Assembly: GCA_964462185.1 (NCBI GenBank)
Contig: CAYWWV010000001.1
Span: 1 to 64,000 of the forward strand
From: RBG-16-57-9 sp964462185
GTDB lineage: Archaea > Thermoproteota > Bathyarchaeia > TCS64
Direction: 5' to 3'
Length of the DNA: 64,000 bases
Shown here: positions 32,379 to 39,305 of the stretch, one piece after another
How the letters are laid out: every line of letters begins with the position of its first letter
Position numbering within the stretch: the first letter of the stretch is position 1
The notes under the pieces: generated by a model
Database searches by the model: none
Told to the model about the DNA's origin: nothing
What the model saw: the letters and a program-made list of their open reading frames with translations, nothing else
Made by a program: the position numbers and the translations under genes

Positions 32379-32778
32379 GGAACTCCTGGTAGATCCTCTT
32401 CAACGCGGCCTTGGATGGGATGCCCCCTCGGCAGACCAACACATCGTTGATGGCCATCAGGGGGGCGTTCCTAGTCATGTATTCGCCGTAGGTATAATGG
32501 GTTAGGGGTTTCTCGCCGCTGGTGACCAACACCATGTTGAGCCGTTCAAGGGCGTAGTCGATGTCTCGGAGGTCGACGAACTCCACCTGGAAGCCCCCGG
32601 GCCAGGTGTGGAAGACCTCCTCCAACTGGAAGTATAGGTCGTCTAAGGCCTCCCTCTCCCACTCCAGGAAGCTGCATCTCCGGTCGCAGGCCGTGCACTG
32701 GCTGCAGTGGACCCCGCAGCCCGTCCCACAGGTGTCCAGGTTGAGCCTGGGGAAGACGGAGACCCTTAGGGGCTTCAT
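32338..32778 (-). CDS. Cys-rich protein with thioredoxin-like C-terminal segment, unknown function
   Basis: I do not recognise this 146-residue protein. Six cysteines lie within 19 residues near the N-terminus (C17, C21, C25, C28, C31, C35), a spacing suited to zinc or iron-sulfur clusters. A seventh is at LVCRGGIPS. The C-terminal part, from NAPLMAINDVLVCRGGIPS to AALKRIYQEFL, has the cis-Pro and terminal helix pattern of thioredoxin-fold proteins, but no CxxC at the usual redox position was seen. It lies beside the tungstate transporter ATPase gene on the same strand (35 bp downstream of it). A metal-handling or redox role is only a guess. Confidence 0.7.
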   Translation of the reverse strand: MKPLRVSVFPRLNLDTCGTGCGVHCSQCTACDRRCSFLEWEREALDDLYFQLEEVFHTWPGGFQVEFVDLRDIDYALERLNMVLVTSGEKPLTHYTYGEYMTRNAPLMAINDVLVCRGGIPSKAALKRIYQEFLKTSPHGSSAPGS

Positions 32779-32813
32779 CCCAGTTTTTCTCTAACCGCCG
32801 CTATTAACCCTTG

Positions 32814-33821
32814 CTAGAGCACCACAACACTGGAGGCCTTAAAGCTGATGTAAACCTCCTCCCCAATCCCCAGCCCCATCTCCTGGAAGCTCCGACGGGT
32901 TATCTGAACCCTGAATACAGGCCCCGCATCCACCCCCACATGGACCACCCGGTCGTCGCCCTCCACCGATACGATGGTTCCCCGGAACTGGTTCCTTGCG
33001 CTGGTCTCCACCCGACTCTTGCTGAGGATGATGTCCTGGGGTCTCACATGGATGGAGCACCTCCCAGCCATGGGCTGGGTGAAGCAGATCTCCACGCCCC
33101 CCACCTCCAACGCCGAGACACCCCCCCGCTCCACGGCAACCCCCGAGAAGATGTTGTCCCTGAAACGGTTCACCGCCTCCACGAGGCCTGAGGGCCCCAG
33201 CTCCCCCACCCGCCCCTCCTCCAAGTAGAGAATCCTATCGGCATCCCTCGAAACCCAGCCCACGTCATGGGTGGCCACCACCACCGCCATCTCGTTGGAG
33301 GCCTCCTTTATGACCTGCCTGATGATGCTGGCGCTGCCGGCGTCCAGGTTGGATGTGGGCTCATCCAAGAGAAGGGCGCGGGGCCTCAAGGCAAGGGCCC
33401 TCGCCAGGGCCACCCGCTGCTGCTCCCCCCCGGAGAGCCCCCCGGCGTCCCTGCTGGCCAGGCCCTCAGCCCTCACCCGCTCCAGGGCCTCCCCAACCCT
33501 CTCAGAGACCTCCTCCTCAGGCACCCCTCTAACCCTGAGGCCGAAGGCCACATTGTCGAAGACCTTCCCCCGGAGGAACACGGGCCTCTGGAACACCATG
33601 GTGGTCTCCCTCCTCAGCTCCCCCACCCCGTCCCAGCTAATCTCCCTGCCCCTGAACAACAGCCGGCCCCTGTCGGGCCGCTCCAGCCCCGCCATAATGC
33701 GGAGGAGGGTGGTCTTACCCACCCCGCTTCGCCCTATTACCCCCAGGTATTCCTCGCCCATCTCCAGCTCGACGCCTCTGAGGACTGGTGTGCCCCCCAG
33801 AGACTTGTAGACCCCTTTCAA
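32814..33821 (-). CDS. tupC: Tungstate/molybdate-type ABC transporter ATP-binding protein
   Basis: An ABC ATPase with Walker A GRSGVGKTT, Q-loop MVFQRPVF, signature LSGGEQQRVALARALAL, Walker B ALLLDEPTSNLD and the H-loop ATHD. The last 70 residues or so (HVRPQDIILSKS to FKASSVVVL) form a TOBE/Mop-like domain that binds oxyanions in Mo/W importers and can regulate the ATPase. Length 335. The start is TTG at 33821; no ATG or GTG fits the alignment. It follows the fused binding protein-permease by 11 bp, so the two make a complete importer. Confidence 0.9.
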   Translation of the reverse strand: MKGVYKSLGGTPVLRGVELEMGEEYLGVIGRSGVGKTTLLRIMAGLERPDRGRLLFRGREISWDGVGELRRETTMVFQRPVFLRGKVFDNVAFGLRVRGVPEEEVSERVGEALERVRAEGLASRDAGGLSGGEQQRVALARALALRPRALLLDEPTSNLDAGSASIIRQVIKEASNEMAVVVATHDVGWVSRDADRILYLEEGRVGELGPSGLVEAVNRFRDNIFSGVAVERGGVSALEVGGVEICFTQPMAGRCSIHVRPQDIILSKSRVETSARNQFRGTIVSVEGDDRVVHVGVDAGPVFRVQITRRSFQEMGLGIGEEVYISFKASSVVVL

Positions 33822-33832
33822 CTGGTAGAGGC

Positions 33833-35464
33833 TCAGAGCCTGGCCCTCCTGAATTCCTCTGCTAGGGCGTTTAGGGTTAGGGCCACGGCTAGGAGGACGA
33901 TGCTGAGGGCGAAGCTGGTGGCCAGGTCTCCCTTGGAGGACTCCAGGGCTATGGTGGTGGTGAGGACGCGGCTCACTCCCTTGATGTTGCCCCCCAGCAT
34001 CATGGCTATGCCCAGCTCGGCGAAGGCCCTGTTGAAGCCTGTGAGCACTGAGAGTAGTACCCCTGGGGCTGCCTCGCGGAGGAGCACCAGGTTTGACTGT
34101 AGTCTGCTGGCTCCCAGGGTGGCTAGGAGTTCCCCCACCTCCCTCTCCTTGGCCTCCAGGACCTCCAGGGCGAAGCTGGAGACCAGTGGGAGCACCAGCA
34201 GGGCTTGCCCCAAGGCCACCCCCTCCAGGGTGTAGAGGAGCCCCAGGGGGGCCAGGGGCCCGCTAGTGCTGAGCAGGGTGTAGAGGATGAGGCCCAGGGT
34301 GACCGTTGGTAGGCCCACCAGGGTGTTTAGGAGGAGCTTCACCTTGCCTCGGCCTGGGAACTTGTAGACGGCGAGGGCTAGGCTCAGGGGGAGGCCCAGG
34401 GCAGAGGCCGTGAGGGTGGCCAGCCCCGAGGTGTATATGCTTCGTAGGGTTATCCTGGCCACCGTGGGGTCTCCTCCTATGAGGAGGGTGACGGCCTTCC
34501 TGAGGCTGGCTGTTAGGGTGGCCCATCCGTTGGAGGGGTTTGCTGGTAGTCGGTGTGTGGGGGGGCACTCGGAGCCGTTTATGTATCCCAGCTCCTCCAC
34601 CCAGGCTGCCTCGCCGCCACCCCCGGCCCTGGGGACCCAGGCCTTGAACAGGTTGGCCCCCAGCTCCTCGGCGCCGTAGTGTTCTATTATGCTCTGGGCC
34701 TCCTCTCCAACGAGGAAGCCGTGGAAAAGCCTGGCGGCCTCGGGGGGCTGCTGGCCCGGGGGTTTGACGAGGATGGAGCTGTATATGTTGAGCATCTCCT
34801 TGGAGGGTTGAACCAGCTCGATGAGGCTTACCAGCCCCTGGGCCGCATTCCTCAGGTAGGTGGCCCTGTCCGTCAACACGTAGCCCCCAAGCTCGTTGGC
34901 CACCCTCAGCGTGTTGGTCATACCGCTCCCCGTCTCAACCACCCAGCTGCCCCCAGCGGGGGAGCCAACACCAGCAGCATCCCAAAGCTCCAGCTCCTTA
35001 ACATGGGTGCCGGAACGGTCCCCCCTTGACACCCACAAGGCCTCCCCCCGCCCGCCTGCCCCAGCTATCCTCCTGAGGGCCTCCAAGGCGTCCAACCCCT
35101 CCACCCCAGCTGGGTCTGAAGCGGGGCCCACTATGGTGAAGAAGTTGTAGGCCAGTATGCGCCTATCCAAGCCGTACCCCTCTCTTAAGAACTGGGCCTC
35201 CAGAGCCGGGCTGTGGACTATGACCATGTGGGCGTCTCCCCTTCGGGCGGTCTCGAGGGCCAGGCCTGTTCCCTGGGGGATGAAGTCAACGCGGATGTCT
35301 GGGTGGGTGGCCTCGAAGGCCGTCTTCAACTGGTCGAGTAGGCCTGTCTCGTAGAGGCTGGTGGTGGTGGCCACTATGACGCGTTGGGTGTCTGCGTGGG
35401 CCATAGGAGCGGCTATTAGGGTGGCTACTAGGATTGTGAGGGTTATTTGCTTGGGGTGGCGCAT
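33833..35464 (-). CDS. tupA-tupB: Fused tungstate-binding protein and permease (TupA-TupB)
   Basis: One 543-residue polypeptide carries what are normally two genes. Residues 1-24 are a signal peptide or signal anchor. Residues 26-285 form a TupA-type binding protein: VIVATTTSLYETGLLDQL, GTGLALETARRGDAHMVIVH, SRGDRSGTHVKELELW, LTDRATYL. After a Gly/Pro-rich linker, residues 320-543 form a TupB-type permease with about five membrane helices and the sequence FAELGIAMMLGGNIKGVSRVLTTTIAL. There is no stop or start between them. ATG 35464 has an AATAAATA box 26 bp upstream, next to a palindrome shared with the divergent moa operon. Tungstate is favoured over molybdate because the TTTS...GLLD pattern is TupA/WtpA-like; specificity is inferred. 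Confidence 0.88.
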   Translation of the reverse strand: MRHPKQITLTILVATLIAAPMAHADTQRVIVATTTSLYETGLLDQLKTAFEATHPDIRVDFIPQGTGLALETARRGDAHMVIVHSPALEAQFLREGYGLDRRILAYNFFTIVGPASDPAGVEGLDALEALRRIAGAGGRGEALWVSRGDRSGTHVKELELWDAAGVGSPAGGSWVVETGSGMTNTLRVANELGGYVLTDRATYLRNAAQGLVSLIELVQPSKEMLNIYSSILVKPPGQQPPEAARLFHGFLVGEEAQSIIEHYGAEELGANLFKAWVPRAGGGGEAAWVEELGYINGSECPPTHRLPANPSNGWATLTASLRKAVTLLIGGDPTVARITLRSIYTSGLATLTASALGLPLSLALAVYKFPGRGKVKLLLNTLVGLPTVTLGLILYTLLSTSGPLAPLGLLYTLEGVALGQALLVLPLVSSFALEVLEAKEREVGELLATLGASRLQSNLVLLREAAPGVLLSVLTGFNRAFAELGIAMMLGGNIKGVSRVLTTTIALESSKGDLATSFALSIVLLAVALTLNALAEEFRRARL

Positions 35465-35486
35465 GGGGAAGCATGGTCGATATGCC

Positions 35487-35494
35487 TATTTATT
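35487..35494 (-). promoter_or_regulatory. TATA box of the tup operon
   Basis: AATAAATA on the minus strand, centred about 26 bp before the ATG at 35464, consistent with a leaderless transcript. Confidence 0.6.
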
Positions 35495-35511
35495 CATAAC
35501 GAATCGTTATG
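35495..35511. promoter_or_regulatory. Perfect 8-1-8 palindrome between tup and moa operons (candidate Mo/W-responsive operator)
   Basis: CATAACGA, one base, TCGTTATG. It touches the TATA box of the tup operon and sits 40-56 bp before the moaA ATG, so a bound dimer could control both directions. The half-site ATAACG/CGTTAT is also the core of bacterial ModE sites, as I recall them, but with the halves in the opposite orientation and closer together. No ModE-like gene is in the window. Confidence 0.55.
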
Positions 35512-35550
35512 CATCTGTAAACATAACCTATTTAGGTGGACCCCACCCAT

Positions 35551-36486
35551 ATGGAAGCGTTGACCCTAACAGACCCCTACGGAAGACCCATCAAAAGCCT
35601 CAGAATAAGCCTTACACAAAAGTGCAACCTAGACTGCTTCTTCTGCCACCAAGAGGGGGAGCACAGCCCAGGGGGGGAGATGGCCCCAGAGGAGGTCTCC
35701 AAAATAGTGGAGACGGCCTCCAAACTAGGCATAAGGAAGGTGAAGCTCACAGGGGGGGAGCCCCTCCTCAGGCCAGACATCCTGGAGATTGTGGAGGGGA
35801 TCAGACCCCATGTGGAGGAGGTCTCCATGACCACAAACGGAGTCCTCCTGGCGGAGGCTGCGCGGCCTCTAAAGGAATCCGGCTTGGACAGGGTTAACGT
35901 GAGCCTCCACAGCCTATCCCCCCAGGGCTTCCAGAGGATCACTGGGTCCAACGCATTGGAGAAGGTCCTCCAGGGCATAGAGGAGGCGACAGCCCAAGGG
36001 CTGACCCCCGTGAAGATCAACACCGTAGTCATGAGGGGGGTGAACGACAACCGGGTGGAGGACCTGATAGAGTTCAGCCGCAAAGCAGGGGCAGTCCTGC
36101 AACTCATCGAGTTCCAAGCCCTGGAGAGGGGGGAGGGGTTGGCTGGCTCCCTATACTACGACTTGGCGCCCTTGGAGAGGAGGCTCCAAGAAAGGTCCAC
36201 CAGGGTGGTGGAGAGGCCCCTCCACCGGAGGAGGATATACCATCTGGAGGGCGGGGCGAGGGTTGAGGTGGTCCGCCCCATGCATAACACGGAGTTCTGC
36301 ATGAACTGCACCAGGATAAGGCTCACCAGCGATGGGAAGCTGAAGCCCTGCTTGATGAGGAACGACAACCTGGTCCCCGTGGTGGAGCTGGTGAGGAGGG
36401 GGGCTGAGGAATGGGAGCTGGTGGAGGCCTTTAAACGGTGTGTGGCTCTAAGAGAGCCATACTGGGTGGTGAGGGATGAGGGTTAG
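35551..36486 (+). CDS. moaA: GTP 3',8-cyclase MoaA
   Basis: Radical SAM enzyme for the first step of molybdopterin synthesis, from GTP to 3',8-cyclo-GTP. The SAM cluster motif is CNLDCFFC, followed by KLTGGEPLLR. The second cluster motif, FCMNCTRIRLTSDGKLKPCL, is the C-terminal Cys-x2-Cys-x13-Cys of MoaA. I use ATG 35551 (311 residues); GTG 35536 would add five residues. The expected C-terminal Gly-Gly is absent: the protein ends in RDEG. The last 11 bp overlap moaD. First gene of a six-gene cofactor operon divergent from the tungstate transporter. Confidence 0.94.
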   Translation: MEALTLTDPYGRPIKSLRISLTQKCNLDCFFCHQEGEHSPGGEMAPEEVSKIVETASKLGIRKVKLTGGEPLLRPDILEIVEGIRPHVEEVSMTTNGVLLAEAARPLKESGLDRVNVSLHSLSPQGFQRITGSNALEKVLQGIEEATAQGLTPVKINTVVMRGVNDNRVEDLIEFSRKAGAVLQLIEFQALERGEGLAGSLYYDLAPLERRLQERSTRVVERPLHRRRIYHLEGGARVEVVRPMHNTEFCMNCTRIRLTSDGKLKPCLMRNDNLVPVVELVRRGAEEWELVEAFKRCVALREPYWVVRDEG

Positions 36487-36718
36487 AGTCAGGTATTTCG
36501 GCCAGTTCAAGGATTTAACAGGGTTAGAGGAAGAGTTCCTAGAGCTACCTGAGGGCTGCACCGTGGCGGAGGCCAGGGAGCTGGTGAAACAGAGGCACCC
36601 CCCCTTGGCCTCCAAGGAGCAGATCCTGGTAGCCCTAAACGGGAGCTTCGGAGACCTAGGGGATAAGGTGAGGGAGGGAGACGAGCTGGCGTTCTTCCCC
36701 CCGGTGAGTGGTGGTTGA
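36476..36718 (+). CDS. moaD: Molybdopterin synthase small subunit MoaD (ubiquitin-like)
   Basis: An 80-residue beta-grasp protein (MRVRVRYFGQFKDLTG, LVALNGSFGDLG) ending in SGG, the C-terminal Gly-Gly that is adenylated and converted to a thiocarboxylate. It supplies sulfur to MoaE for dithiolene formation. ATG 36476 overlaps moaA and its end overlaps moaE by 11 bp. The activating E1-like enzyme (MoeB/UbaA) is not in the window. Confidence 0.92.
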   Translation: MRVRVRYFGQFKDLTGLEEEFLELPEGCTVAEARELVKQRHPPLASKEQILVALNGSFGDLGDKVREGDELAFFPPVSGG

Positions 36719-37136
36719 GTTGATCAGAGTTCAAAAAGAAGACTTCGACATTGGGGAGCTGCTGTCCGCCGTCAAGAGCCCCAGGGTTGGTGGGGTTTCA
36801 TGCTTCCTAGGCTGCGTAAGGGACAGCTCCCAGGGGAGGAGGGTGGAGAGGATGAGCATAGAGGTCTACGAGGAGATGGCCGCCGCGGAGTTGGAGAAGA
36901 TAAGGGACGAGGCTCTAGAGCGGTTCCAGGTGGAGGAGGCGGTGGTGGTCCACAGGTACGGCGACTTGGAGGTGGGGGACAACATCGTGTTCATAGCCGT
37001 GGGGGCCGCCCACAGGGAGGAGGCCTTCCAGGCCTGCAGGTATATCCTGGAGGAGCTGAAGAGGAGGGTTCCCATATGGAAGAAGGAGGTCTCCCCCGAC
37101 GGGGAGCACTGGGTGGAGGGGGTTAGACCTGGCTGA
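36708..37136 (+). CDS. moaE: Molybdopterin synthase large subunit MoaE
   Basis: Catalytic partner of MoaD. GGVSCFLGCVRDSSQG, IEVYEEMAAAELEKI, VVVHRYGDLEVGDNIVFIAVGAAHREEAF and VPIWKKEVSPDGEHWVEG are the family motifs, with the active Lys in WKKE. 142 residues, complete. GTG at 36708 lies within the end of moaD; translation is coupled. Confidence 0.95.
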   Translation: MVVELIRVQKEDFDIGELLSAVKSPRVGGVSCFLGCVRDSSQGRRVERMSIEVYEEMAAAELEKIRDEALERFQVEEAVVVHRYGDLEVGDNIVFIAVGAAHREEAFQACRYILEELKRRVPIWKKEVSPDGEHWVEGVRPG

Positions 37137-37149
37137 AGACCCTGTTAGG

Positions 37150-37587
37150 ATGGTGGATGTGTCGGGGAAGCCCCAGGCTCAGAGGCTGGCCACCGCCAGA
37201 GGCTTCATCAAGCTGAAGCCGGAGACCGTTAAAGCCATCCGGGAGGGAGGGGTGGCCAAGGGAGACCCCCTCCAAGTGGCTGAGGTCGCCGCCATACTGG
37301 CAGCGAAAAAAACCCCGGAGCTGGCCCCGCTGTGCCACAACATCCCCCTCTCCAAGGTGGATGTCTCCTACAGGGTGGTGGATGGGGGTGTGGAGGCCAC
37401 CTGCACCGTGAAGGCGGTGGCCGTTACGGGGGTGGAGATGGAGGCCTTGACGGGGGTGGTGGTGGCCCTCCTCAACATTTGGGACATGGTGAAATACCTG
37501 GAGAAGGATGAGGGCGGCCAGTACCCCTACACCCGGATCACCGATGTGAGGGTCGTGGAGAAGGTGAAGAGTGTTGAGCCACCCTAG
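37150..37587 (+). CDS. moaC: Cyclic pyranopterin monophosphate synthase MoaC
   Basis: Converts 3',8-cyclo-GTP to cPMP. The sequence opens with MVDVSGKPQAQRLATARG, has the KKTPELAPLCHNIPLSKV substrate loop, the VTGVEMEALTGVVVALLNIWDMVK helix and active-site Lys residues. 145 residues is typical. ATG at 37150 is 13 bp after moaE. The 3' end overlaps moaB by 17 bp. Confidence 0.95.
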   Translation: MVDVSGKPQAQRLATARGFIKLKPETVKAIREGGVAKGDPLQVAEVAAILAAKKTPELAPLCHNIPLSKVDVSYRVVDGGVEATCTVKAVAVTGVEMEALTGVVVALLNIWDMVKYLEKDEGGQYPYTRITDVRVVEKVKSVEPP

Positions 37588-38068
37588 AGACCAGAGGGTT
37601 AAGACCACCTTCGCCATCCTGGTGACCAGCGACACCAGAACTCTGAAGGAGGACCAGACGGGGGAGGTGGCCGTGGACCTACTGGAGGCAGATGGCCACC
37701 GAGTGGTGGAGAGGAGCCTCCTCCCCAACGACGCCGCCCAGATCGAGGGGTGGCTGAGGGAAGCCCTGGCTGGCCCCGCCAGGGTGTTGATCACCAGCGG
37801 GGGCACAGGGATTGGAAGGGTGGATGTGACCGTGGACGTGGCGAGGGGGTTGTTCGACAAAGAGCTCCCAGGGTTCGGGGAGCACTTCCGGCGTCTAAGC
37901 TACCAGCAGGTGGGGGTGCCTGGATTGATGAGCAGAGCCACGGCGGGCGTAGCACAAGGGAAGCTGGTTTTCTGTCTCCCGGGGTCGAGGAACGCCGTTA
38001 AGACGGCTTTGGAGGAGATTATCTTGCCCGGTGTGGGGCACATGCTGTGGGAGTTGGATCGAAGGTGA
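37571..38068 (+). CDS. moaB: Molybdopterin adenylyltransferase MoaB/MogA
   Basis: Adenylates molybdopterin before metal insertion. FAILVTSDTRTLKEDQTG, LITSGGTGIGRVDVTVD with the phosphate-binding SGGTG, GVPGLMSRATAGVAQGKLVFCLPGSRNAV are conserved. 165 residues with TTG/ATG-type start near 37571, inside the end of moaC. It lies 2 bp before the moeA start, whose ribosome-binding site (GGTGAGG) overlaps its stop. Confidence 0.93.
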   Translation: MLSHPRDQRVKTTFAILVTSDTRTLKEDQTGEVAVDLLEADGHRVVERSLLPNDAAQIEGWLREALAGPARVLITSGGTGIGRVDVTVDVARGLFDKELPGFGEHFRRLSYQQVGVPGLMSRATAGVAQGKLVFCLPGSRNAVKTALEEIILPGVGHMLWELDRR

Positions 38069-38070
38069 GG

Positions 38071-39270
38071 ATGAGGCCATTCGGAGAACTGGTGCCCAGG
38101 GAGGAGGCCATGCGCCTAATCCTGGAGAACATCAAACCCATCGAGAGGGTTGAGATCATCCCCCTCGAGCAGGCGTGTGGGAGGGTGGTCTCCAGGGATG
38201 TGGAGGCCGGGTTCGATGTCCCCCCCTTCGACCGGGCCAGTATGGACGGGTATGCCGTAAGGGCTGGGGACACCCGGGGAGCACCTGTCACCCTGAGGGA
38301 GGTGGGTGAGATACACGCGGGGATGACCTACAAAGGCGTCCTGGGGCCGGGTGAGTGTTTGGAGATTGCCACGGGGAGCCCCATACCTGAGGGGGCGGAT
38401 GCCGTGGTCAAGGTGGAGGACACCCAGCCCGGGAAGGGGGAGGTCTTAGTGAGGAGGGAGGTGGCCCCCGGGGAGAACGTGGCCAAGGCCGGGGAGGACA
38501 TTTCCAGGGGGGAGGTTGTGGTGGAGGCGGGGACCTTTGTTACGCCGGGTGTATTGGGGGCCCTGGCGGCCCTGGGGCTATCCGAGGTGGAGGTGTACGC
38601 CAAGCCCAGGGTGGCCATATACAGCAGCGGCCCAGAGATAGCCCCCCAGGGCCAACCCCTAAAACCCGGCCAGATATACGACATCAACAGCTACACCGTC
38701 TCAGCCGTCGTCGAGGCAAACGGGGGGGTCCCCCTGCGCATGGGGATAATGGAGGATAGTTGGGAGAGGGTGGAGGCCTGCCTCAAGGAGGCGTCCAAGT
38801 ATGATTTAGCGGTTTTCAGCGGCGGCAGCAGCGTTGGGGTCAAAGACCTCTTCGCCCGGGCGGTGGAGAAGAGGGGCTGGGTCTATTTCCACGGCGTCAA
38901 GACCAAGCCTGGGAAGCCCACCCTCTTCGGCGAGGTGGGGGGGGTCCCCGTCTTTGGGATGCCTGGATACCCCACCAGCTGCCTCAACAACGCCTACGTA
39001 TACCTCCTCCCAGCCCTCAGAAAGCTGGCCCGGCTACCCCCTAAGAAGTGGGTCAAGGTGGAGGCCCCCCTGGCCGGGAGGCTGGAGACCAGCAGCGGGA
39101 GAGAGCAGTTCATCACCGTAAGACTCGAGGAGGGGAAGGCCTACGTGGTCTACAAGAAAAGCGGCGACATAACCAGCATGACCCACGCAGACGGATACAT
39201 CACCCTCCCCCCAGGCAGGTGGGTGCTGGAGGAGGGGGAAACCGTGGAGGTCACCCTCCTACACATCTAA
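38071..39270 (+). CDS. moeA: Molybdopterin molybdenumtransferase MoeA
   Basis: Inserts molybdate (or tungstate) into adenylated molybdopterin. PPFDRASMDGYAVRAGDT, TGSPIPEGADAVVKVED, VAIYSSGPEIAP, FSGGSSVGVKD and GMPGYPTSCL follow the MoeA order. 399 residues from ATG 38071, preceded by GGTGAGG three bases upstream, a rare clear Shine-Dalgarno in this window. The C-terminal domain IV is present; no extra substrate-binding (PBP) domain. Last gene of the moa operon. Confidence 0.95.
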   Translation: MRPFGELVPREEAMRLILENIKPIERVEIIPLEQACGRVVSRDVEAGFDVPPFDRASMDGYAVRAGDTRGAPVTLREVGEIHAGMTYKGVLGPGECLEIATGSPIPEGADAVVKVEDTQPGKGEVLVRREVAPGENVAKAGEDISRGEVVVEAGTFVTPGVLGALAALGLSEVEVYAKPRVAIYSSGPEIAPQGQPLKPGQIYDINSYTVSAVVEANGGVPLRMGIMEDSWERVEACLKEASKYDLAVFSGGSSVGVKDLFARAVEKRGWVYFHGVKTKPGKPTLFGEVGGVPVFGMPGYPTSCLNNAYVYLLPALRKLARLPPKKWVKVEAPLAGRLETSSGREQFITVRLEEGKAYVVYKKSGDITSMTHADGYITLPPGRWVLEEGETVEVTLLHI

Positions 39271-39274
39271 CAGC

Positions 39275-39282
39275 CTTTAAAC
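39275..39282 (+). promoter_or_regulatory. TATA-like box of kynureninase gene
   Basis: CTTTAAAC, centred about 27 bp before the ATG at 39306; it separates this gene from the moa operon and fixes its start. Confidence 0.5.
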
Positions 39283-39305
39283 CACCGGCCACCCTATTTC
39301 CCGGT

